Assembly (NCBI GenBank): GCA_016839385.1
Contig: JAEOUK010000454.1
Coordinates: 1-5,868, forward strand
Source of the DNA: Promethearchaeota archaeon
GTDB lineage: Archaea > Asgardarchaeota > Lokiarchaeia > Sigynarchaeales > MK-D1
Length of the DNA: 5,868 nt
Reading direction: 5' to 3'
Below are positions 1 to 4,643 of the stretch, in pieces. The first letter of the stretch is position 1; the number at the start of each line of letters is the position of its first letter. The notes beneath the pieces were generated by a model. The model saw only the letters and a program-made list of their open reading frames with translations, was not told the origin of the DNA and did no database searches. The position numbers and the translations under genes are program-made.

Positions 1-129
1 ATAGAATTATCACTTATCAGACATTCGGATTTCAAAATAGAGGGATTAAATGAATCTGAAAAGGCCATTTCAGCCCAACTCTTATTCCAAAAAATTATTC
101 AACAATATCATATTGATGCAAAAAAATAG
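1..129 (+). CDS. C-terminal end of an unidentified protein (partial, 5' end outside window)
   Basis: Frame 1 is open from the first base to a TAG stop at 127-129, giving the last 42 residues of a protein. The other two plus-strand frames hit stops within about 50 bases. The tail is mostly helical in character, with a run near LNESEKAISAQLLFQKII, and ends in lysines (HIDAKK). It has no cysteine pairs, membrane segment or recognisable motif, so I do not assign a function. A T-rich tract follows the stop, as expected at an archaeal gene end, and the next gene converges on it from the other strand. That it is coding is likely but not certain, because only 129 bases are visible. Confidence 0.55.
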   Translation: MELSLIRHSDFKIEGLNESEKAISAQLLFQKIIQQYHIDAKK

Positions 130-140
130 AAATCGATCTC

Positions 141-163
141 TTATTTTATGTATCTTTTTTATT
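141..163 (+). terminator. T-rich archaeal-type terminator candidate after the partial gene
   Basis: Starting 11 bases after the TAG stop at 127-129, the plus strand is T-rich, with TTATTTTATG followed by a run of six T at 155-160. Archaeal RNA polymerase terminates at such U-rich stretches without needing a hairpin, and I see no strong hairpin here. Its position in a convergent gap supports the call. Confidence 0.4.
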
Positions 164-180
164 TGCATTATATAATTCCA

Positions 181-207
181 GAAAGAAAGCGAGAAAAAGA
201 AAAAGGG
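181..207 (-). terminator. Pyrimidine/T-rich terminator candidate after the zinc-ribbon membrane protein
   Basis: Read on the minus strand, the 27 bases directly after the TAA stop (208-210) are almost entirely pyrimidine, with two runs of five T. This fits a U-tract archaeal terminator for the two-gene minus-strand operon. No convincing stem-loop precedes it. Confidence 0.5.
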
Positions 208-1071
208 TTATTTTATCGCACTTCCGCAGAATAAACAGAATTTTTCTTGCAAAGGAACCTTTGAACCGCAATTGGGACAAGTATGCCCTTTTGGTTGTTG
301 ATATTTAGCACTCGCATTTGATATGGTAGGGGAAGTTTCTTCTTTCGAAATTGGTTTCTCTAACATTGGTTCAGCCATTGCACTTTGGATTGAATGACGG
401 GGGAAAACAATACCCAAAATAAAATGCCCCATAATAGTTAAACTAGAATTTCCATATGAGAAAATGTATAACAAGATTGCGAATGGTAGGTAATTTTCAT
501 ACGGTGTTTTTAATATAAGATACCACATTATCAAGAAAAATGCTGCAGTTAAGAATCCAAAAATCGTTCCTATTTGAATTACCACTACGGAACCTAAGAC
601 TTTCGAGTTGCGTCTTTCTTGTTTACACCCTATTATGAAGAAAATCCACCCGATCAAATACAATATTGCAGAAACTGCTAACAATACGGGATACCAAATT
701 CGCACCATAAATTCTTGATGAGTTCCCCAACTATTTTCAACCAACATATTCATAAAAGCATAATATAACATCGTGATCATCAAAGCAACATTTCCGCTAG
801 TTATTATTGTCTTAAAGATACTATATATGGGGACTTCTGAATTTCGAGGTAACGTGTAAATCAAAAATATTGACATTGCAGCAATGCATAGAGTACACGC
901 CATGTAAATAAAGGGCCAAATTCGTAAGAATAGATAATACGAACTTCCGGGAATTGGAATTGCGATAAAATTAAACATAAGATAATTTATGGTGAAATCA
1001 GCAAAAGAAAAGACTCCTAAAATGCCCATTAGAATTACTCCTATCCCAAATCTGCTGTAGTTATTACTCAT
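208..1071 (-). CDS. Six-helix membrane protein with C-terminal zinc ribbon
   Basis: This 287-residue protein is an integral membrane protein of no family I can name. Hydrophobic segments lie at about residues 8-27, 51-73, 84-110, 123-148, 158-187 and 195-222, suggesting six helices. A polar linker (about 225-260) leads to a short zinc ribbon whose ligands are visible: Cys265-x2-Cys268 and Cys279-x2-Cys282, in CPNCGSKVP...FCLFCG. With six helices and a basic patch after helix 4 (KQERRNSK, 150-157), both ends are probably cytoplasmic, putting the ribbon inside the cell. Zinc ribbons of this kind are common on archaeal membrane proteins and usually mediate protein or nucleic-acid contacts; the partner here is unknown. 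The ATG overlaps the end of the upstream LVIVD-repeat gene by 8 bases (ATGAGTAA) and has a purine-rich GGAGAAGG 7 bases before it, so the start is well supported and translation is probably coupled. Function: a membrane partner of the surface protein is my inference only. Confidence 0.85.
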   Translation of the reverse strand: MSNNYSRFGIGVILMGILGVFSFADFTINYLMFNFIAIPIPGSSYYLFLRIWPFIYMACTLCIAAMSIFLIYTLPRNSEVPIYSIFKTIITSGNVALMITMLYYAFMNMLVENSWGTHQEFMVRIWYPVLLAVSAILYLIGWIFFIIGCKQERRNSKVLGSVVVIQIGTIFGFLTAAFFLIMWYLILKTPYENYLPFAILLYIFSYGNSSLTIMGHFILGIVFPRHSIQSAMAEPMLEKPISKEETSPTISNASAKYQQPKGHTCPNCGSKVPLQEKFCLFCGSAIK

Positions 1072-3373
1072 GCGTAATCCTTCTCCATTTTGAATTCATC
1101 TTCACTATTAAGATGAGAATAACTCCGATACTAATGCTAAATAGGAAAATCATACTGTATCCTGGTATATTGAATGGGGATTTCTCATCGGTATATATTG
1201 AAAAGTAGTTGCTAAATCCAAAAGCTGTCTCATCATACTCATCCACAATTTTAATTTGGTATTTTGATGAAGTGTGCAAGTATCGATGGACTTCCCATTC
1301 ATATATTCCATTCCCTCCACCGGAATAGTCAATTGTTTGAAAATACTTGTTATTTATATGTAATTCAATCCTTACGAAATCGATTATACCAGTTAAAGTC
1401 CACGTTATATTATAGTTAGATCCCATTTTCCATAACTCTCCACTTGTTGGGGATGTCACTGTAATAGAATTCTGTACTGCGGTCATGGAAAAAATCATTA
1501 AACCGTTATTTTCCGCTGTTGCATAAAGAAATGATCCCGAAATAGCTATCTTTTTTGTTTTCCCCCACCAAGAGGAAAATCCAATTCGTTTAGGGGATTC
1601 AGGATCGGAAATATCTACTATCTGAATTGATCCATAATATCCGCTAAGATATGCATGAGAATCAGAGACATGCACATTATTTATAGAATAATGCCAGTAT
1701 CGATATATCTCAATTGGTGAGGATGGATTTGTGATATCCAGTATAGTTAACCCAGAATAATCCGTTCCACCATAATCAGCAATGTAAGCTAGATTACCTA
1801 CTACTTGTACATCCACCACTGATCCCGATCCATTATAATGTCCAACTTCAAATGGACTACTTGGATTTGATATATCAATAATCACCAGACCATTGACTCC
1901 ATATGCGAGATAAGCTAAACTTCCTATTACATCAACGTCATAAGCTGTATTCCCGTAACTAAACTCTCCTACTTCAACTGGGCTGCTAAGAACAGAAATA
2001 CTAATGATTTCCAATCCATCATTTCCATCAGCGACAAAAGCGTATGAGCCTGATACATCAATTCCGTAGGCTACTCCTCCATCATATAACTGGCTTATTT
2101 CTAAAGGTGAAGCAGGATTTGAAACATCCATGATTTCTAATCCATCCGTATAATCCGCTACAAATGCTATGGAACCAGATACAAAAATATCATAGGGAAT
2201 TCCTCCATCATAATAATTTCCCAAGACAGAAGGATCTATAGGATCCGAAATATCAACAGTTACTAACCCTAAATCATTATCTCCAACGTATGCGGTCGTT
2301 CCAGAGACAGCAAGTCCGTGAGACCATCCGATTTCATCGAATCGACCAACTTCCGTAGGTGATGTTGGAGAAGTTATATCAATTATACCTAATCCTAGTG
2401 CACTATCAGCAGTATATGCATATAATCCAGAAACATATACATCTATGCACTGTGCACCAGTGGAATATTCTCCCAGTTTTGTTGGACTACTTGGATTTGT
2501 TATATTAATAACTTCCAATCCATCAAAATCGTCAGCTATGTATGCGTACGAACCGGAAATGAATACATCATGAGACTTTCCACCATCATCATATTGCCCA
2601 ATTTCAGTTGGGGAACTCGGATTTGAAATATTAATAATCTCAAATCCATCAAATGCGTCCGCAACATATGCAAAAGGATTGAATACAACCACCCCATAAG
2701 CATTTCCTCCATCGTAAAAACTACCAATTTCTTGTGGATCTGTAGGATTGGTGACATCCAAAATTTGTAAACCATACTCATCCCGCGCGAGATATGCATA
2801 CGAGCCTAAAACATAAATCGCTCTAGCTGATGTGCCTTTATATAGGTGTTTTACTTGAGTCGGAACTGCAGGATTGGAAACATCAATTATTTCTACTCCA
2901 TCCGATGCTCTTATTAAATACGCATATGATCCGGATACAAACACATCAATTGAAGCTCCTCCTTCATAAGCTCCGACTTCTGTAGGAGAACTTGGACTTG
3001 AGATATCTATAATGCTCAATCCTCCCTGAGTTGCTAAATATGCATAGAATCCTGATATATAGAGACCATTAACATCATTCTTTTCATCAAATTCTCCGAT
3101 TTTCGTTAGGGAACTATGTATGGAAACATCAATTATTTTTAATCCTCCCATAGAATCAGCTACATACGCATAGGTTCCTTGTATAACAACATTTTGAGTA
3201 TTACCATCAAAAATATCAGCTACTTTCTTCAGCTCAATAGATGTGCCGGATTGATTTGGAACTAATTCTTCTTGTTTATCATCATAAGATACATATTCAA
3301 TATGTGAAAAACCACTGAAAAACGTAAATGCAATTATGAAAAATATCACCGTTACAATTTTACATTTTCTCAT
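1064..3373 (-). CDS. Exported, membrane-anchored LVIVD-repeat beta-propeller protein with Ig-like domain
   Basis: This is a large cell-surface protein of 769 residues from the ATG at 3373. In order it has: an N-terminal signal sequence (basic MRKCK, then a hydrophobic core to about residue 22); an LVIVD-repeat region (about 46-633) of 14 units; an Ig-like domain (about 635-727) opening ITVTSPTSGELWKMGS and containing YNITW, like the Kre9/KNH Ser-Thr-anchor family; then IPGYS (736-740), a membrane helix (about 739-758) and a short basic tail. LVIVD repeats have the pattern V.VSGSYAYVAD..DGLEIIDISNPSSPTEVG and are predicted to form beta-propeller blades, usually extracellular, that bind ligands or proteins; the ligand here is unknown. 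The helix plus positive tail places the propeller outside the cell. An in-frame TTG at 3394 would add 7 residues, but the ATG has GAGG 7 bases upstream and the TTG has no suitable site. It is the first gene of an operon with the zinc-ribbon membrane protein. The domain order, with the IPGY-type anchor, resembles Asgard archaeal surface proteins. Confidence 0.9.
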   Translation of the reverse strand: MRKCKIVTVIFFIIAFTFFSGFSHIEYVSYDDKQEELVPNQSGTSIELKKVADIFDGNTQNVVIQGTYAYVADSMGGLKIIDVSIHSSLTKIGEFDEKNDVNGLYISGFYAYLATQGGLSIIDISSPSSPTEVGAYEGGASIDVFVSGSYAYLIRASDGVEIIDVSNPAVPTQVKHLYKGTSARAIYVLGSYAYLARDEYGLQILDVTNPTDPQEIGSFYDGGNAYGVVVFNPFAYVADAFDGFEIINISNPSSPTEIGQYDDGGKSHDVFISGSYAYIADDFDGLEVINITNPSSPTKLGEYSTGAQCIDVYVSGLYAYTADSALGLGIIDITSPTSPTEVGRFDEIGWSHGLAVSGTTAYVGDNDLGLVTVDISDPIDPSVLGNYYDGGIPYDIFVSGSIAFVADYTDGLEIMDVSNPASPLEISQLYDGGVAYGIDVSGSYAFVADGNDGLEIISISVLSSPVEVGEFSYGNTAYDVDVIGSLAYLAYGVNGLVIIDISNPSSPFEVGHYNGSGSVVDVQVVGNLAYIADYGGTDYSGLTILDITNPSSPIEIYRYWHYSINNVHVSDSHAYLSGYYGSIQIVDISDPESPKRIGFSSWWGKTKKIAISGSFLYATAENNGLMIFSMTAVQNSITVTSPTSGELWKMGSNYNITWTLTGIIDFVRIELHINNKYFQTIDYSGGGNGIYEWEVHRYLHTSSKYQIKIVDEYDETAFGFSNYFSIYTDEKSPFNIPGYSMIFLFSISIGVILILIVKMNSKWRRITHE
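1079..1086 (-). promoter_or_regulatory. Ribosome binding site of the zinc-ribbon membrane protein, inside the upstream gene
   Basis: The minus strand reads GGAGAAGG ending 7 bases before the ATG at 1071. It lies within the last codons of the LVIVD-repeat gene, so ribosomes finishing that gene reach it directly. It fixes the start codon and supports coupled translation. Confidence 0.6.
1475..3238 (-). repeat. Fourteen tandem LVIVD repeats (about 42 residues, 126 bases each)
   Basis: The protein-level repeat is a three-part unit: a TEVGxY strand, then V.VSG.YAYVAD, then GL.IIDISNP. I count 14 units. Aligning the central residue of the TEVG strand, eight successive intervals in the middle are exactly 42 residues; the first three are 41. 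One unit near the end has a four-residue insertion (YGGTDYSGL in place of the usual DFDGL-type loop), giving 46, and the last interval is 41. The array begins with a TEVG-type strand (KKVADIFDG) and ends with a GLMIFS strand, so the first and last units are complementary halves of a blade. This is the usual 'velcro' closure of propellers. At DNA level the copies are diverged, so this is an old protein repeat and not a recent tandem duplication. Confidence 0.85.
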
Positions 3374-3380
3374 TCTAATA

Positions 3381-3385
3381 CCTCT
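3381..3385 (-). promoter_or_regulatory. Ribosome binding site that decides the LVIVD gene start
   Basis: The minus strand reads AGAGG ending 7 bases before the ATG at 3373. It favours this ATG over the in-frame TTG at 3394, which lies only a few bases from the predicted transcription start. Confidence 0.55.
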
Positions 3386-3418
3386 TTTATACAAAAATAC
3401 TCTCCAGTAGGAGGTTAA

Positions 3419-3432
3419 AAATATAAATATAT
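3419..3432 (-). promoter_or_regulatory. TATA-like promoter element for the minus-strand operon
   Basis: The minus strand reads ATATATTTATATTT, containing TTTATATT. An archaeal start site about 26 bases downstream would fall near 3397, giving a leader of about 24 bases that includes the AGAGG ribosome binding site. No clear purine-rich BRE precedes it, so this rests on the TATA match and spacing. Confidence 0.45.
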
Positions 3433-3509
3433 GGGAATAAGGTCAACTGATATTAATTTAGTGCATAAACTAATGATTTTCTTCTGATTTAAACAAATAC
3501 CATTAAGGA

Positions 3510-3517
3510 TTTTATAT
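3510..3517 (+). promoter_or_regulatory. TATA-like promoter element for the flavin reductase gene
   Basis: TTTTATAT is preceded by the purine-rich AAGGA. A start about 26 bases downstream would fall near 3540, giving a leader of about 35 bases. A second candidate, TATTTATTTA at 3543-3552, would instead start transcription almost at the ATG (3576), which fits the lack of any Shine-Dalgarno site there. I cannot tell which one is used. Confidence 0.35.
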
Positions 3518-3575
3518 CTGGATACATTTGGTCGTTTGGTTGTATTTATTTACTTAAACTAACAAATTCGTAAGT

Positions 3576-4145
3576 ATGAAAAAGACCAAACTCGAGCCGG
3601 ATTATATGTATTTCGCAGCTCCTCATCCTGCAGTGGTTGTTGGAACCTTTGTTAATGGAAAACCTACTTATAACACTGTTAGCGATTTTGGGATTACTTG
3701 TGGATATCCTCTTCATGTATATATCAGCTCTGTCAAGACGCATTTTACAAATATAGGAATTCGTGAACATCAAACATATAGCGTTAATGTACCCTCTCCT
3801 GATAATATTGTAAAAACCGATTATGTGGGACGCGTTTCAGGGCACAAAGTTGATAAATCTGATGTATTTGATTATTTTACCGGAGAGATAAAAACTGCAC
3901 CTTTAATAACGGAATTTCCGATTAATTTCGAATGTAAAGTGTTACAAATAATAGATGTAGGTAGAAATGAAATGTTTGTTGCTAAAGTAATTGCAATTCA
4001 CTGTGATACTGAATGCATATCAGGAAATAAAATTGATATTGAAAAAGTAAATCCACTTACAATGTTTATGGATATGTATTATCGTGATATGGGAAAATCA
4101 TGTGGTAAATGCTATGAAGTTGGAAAGCAGTACAAACACAAATAA
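3576..4145 (+). CDS. Flavin reductase-like (flavoredoxin-type) FMN-binding protein
   Basis: This 189-residue protein matches the flavin reductase-like domain family (flavoredoxin branch): FMN-binding split-barrel proteins, usually cytoplasmic dimers that pass electrons between reduced carriers and flavin. Visible family landmarks are PHPAVVVGTFVNGKP near the N-terminus (17-30); TYNTVSDFGITCGYP (31-45), where the family has its conserved T.s..g..s..P stretch; TYSVNVPS followed by DYVGRVSGHKVDKSDVF (67-98); and a C-terminal MYYRDMGK segment. Length is normal for the family. The start at 3576 puts the conserved N-terminal strand at the expected distance; Met11 (3606) is a less likely alternative. 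No Shine-Dalgarno sequence precedes the ATG, so it may be translated from a leaderless or short-leader mRNA. Unusual for the family as I know it is CGKC (Cys176, Cys179) near the C-terminus, which could bind a metal or be redox active. The electron donor and acceptor cannot be told from sequence. The TPR gene follows on the same strand, probably co-transcribed. Confidence 0.85.
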   Translation: MKKTKLEPDYMYFAAPHPAVVVGTFVNGKPTYNTVSDFGITCGYPLHVYISSVKTHFTNIGIREHQTYSVNVPSPDNIVKTDYVGRVSGHKVDKSDVFDYFTGEIKTAPLITEFPINFECKVLQIIDVGRNEMFVAKVIAIHCDTECISGNKIDIEKVNPLTMFMDMYYRDMGKSCGKCYEVGKQYKHK

Positions 4146-4171
4146 TAAATGAGGATCCTTTCCATACTAAA

Positions 4172-4178
4172 AAAGGAG
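4172..4178 (+). promoter_or_regulatory. Ribosome binding site that decides the TPR gene start
   Basis: AAAGGAG lies 9 bases before the ATG at 4188, the strongest Shine-Dalgarno match in the window. An in-frame ATG at 4149 has no such site, only 3 bases after the preceding stop codon. Confidence 0.65.
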
Positions 4179-4187
4179 TTTAATAAG

Positions 4188-4574
4188 ATGTCGAAAAGAA
4201 GAGAGTCAAAGTTCTTCGAGAAAAATATTGATGCATGGTTGAATAAGGGGTATACTCATGAGAAATCCGATGAATTTACGGAAGCTGATAAATGTTATGA
4301 TAAAGCTTTGGAAATTAATCCAAAATCTACCTATGCATTGAATCGTAAAGGAATTGTATTGGAGAAATTGGGTCGATTTGAAGAAGCCGTGGATTATTAT
4401 GATAAAGTAATCGCATTAAAGCCCAATTATGCTGCTGCATGGATGAATAAAGCAACAGCACAACAATTCTTAAAGAAATATGAAGATGCAAAAGAATCTT
4501 ATAAAAAAGCATTAGAACTAAACCCAAAGTTAAAAGAAATAATTGATCTTAAACTCAAAATTATGGAAGAGTAA
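4188..4574 (+). CDS. Small tetratricopeptide-repeat (TPR) protein
   Basis: The 128-residue protein is almost entirely three consecutive 34-residue TPR units at about residues 14-47, 48-81 and 82-115. Each carries the pattern A..N.G..L...g.yeEA...YdKAle.NP; the repeat ends read ALEINPKS, VIALKPNY and ALELNPKL. A short basic N-terminus (MSKRRESKFFEK) precedes them and a charged helix ending in KIMEE caps them. TPR stacks form a superhelical groove that binds peptides or helices of other proteins, so this is a cytoplasmic adaptor with unknown partner. There is no signal peptide, membrane segment or enzymatic domain. I chose the ATG at 4188 for its AAAGGAG site; starting at the ATG at 4149 would add 13 residues (MRILSILKKEFNK). 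The 42-base gap from the flavin reductase gene suggests a shared transcript, though the internal ribosome binding site allows separate control of translation. Confidence 0.85.
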   Translation: MSKRRESKFFEKNIDAWLNKGYTHEKSDEFTEADKCYDKALEINPKSTYALNRKGIVLEKLGRFEEAVDYYDKVIALKPNYAAAWMNKATAQQFLKKYEDAKESYKKALELNPKLKEIIDLKLKIMEE

Positions 4575-4578
4575 ATAG

Positions 4579-4609
4579 TTTCTTTATTTTGATTTTAGAA
4601 AATTTTTAG
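4579..4609 (+). terminator. T-rich terminator candidate after the TPR gene
   Basis: Soon after the TAA at 4572-4574 the plus strand has several T runs (TTTCTTTATTTT, GATTTT, AATTTTT). They could end transcription of the flavin reductase-TPR pair before the GH13 gene. The gap to that gene is only 69 bases, so read-through is also possible. In AT-rich DNA this is weak evidence. Confidence 0.3.
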
Positions 4610-4643
4610 TTAGTTCTTGTGTTTTCCTTTTCAGAACAAACAG

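Noticed and set aside
1150..1332. A 60-codon minus-strand open frame within the Ig-like region of the LVIVD gene
   Set aside because: It lies in another frame of a clearly coding gene on the same strand, with no family resemblance or ribosome binding site.
2536..2799. An 87-codon minus-strand open frame within the LVIVD repeats
   Set aside because: It is an out-of-frame reading of the repeat DNA; the Met- and Ile-rich composition reflects the repeated codons, not a protein.
1475..3238. Repeated DNA that could be taken for a CRISPR or satellite array
   Set aside because: The 126-base periodicity is in an intact reading frame with diverged copies and no unique spacers between identical repeats.
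3374..3394. Seven-codon N-terminal extension of the LVIVD protein from a TTG at 3394
   Set aside because: The ATG at 3373 has a well-placed AGAGG and begins directly with a signal peptide; the TTG would sit almost at the predicted transcription start.
3546..3773. A 75-codon minus-strand open frame over the start of the flavin reductase gene
   Set aside because: It is antisense to a protein with clear family motifs and has no recognisable content of its own.
4149..4187. Thirteen-codon N-terminal extension of the TPR protein from the ATG at 4149
   Set aside because: No ribosome binding site lies before it, whereas AAAGGAG is 9 bases before the ATG at 4188. Translational re-initiation after the flavin reductase stop is possible but less likely.
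4621..4634. Pyrimidine tract followed by CAG, resembling a 3' splice site, just before the GH13 start
   Set aside because: There is no branch site or upstream exon, and protein-coding genes in archaea lack spliceosomal introns. It is ordinary T-rich intergenic sequence.
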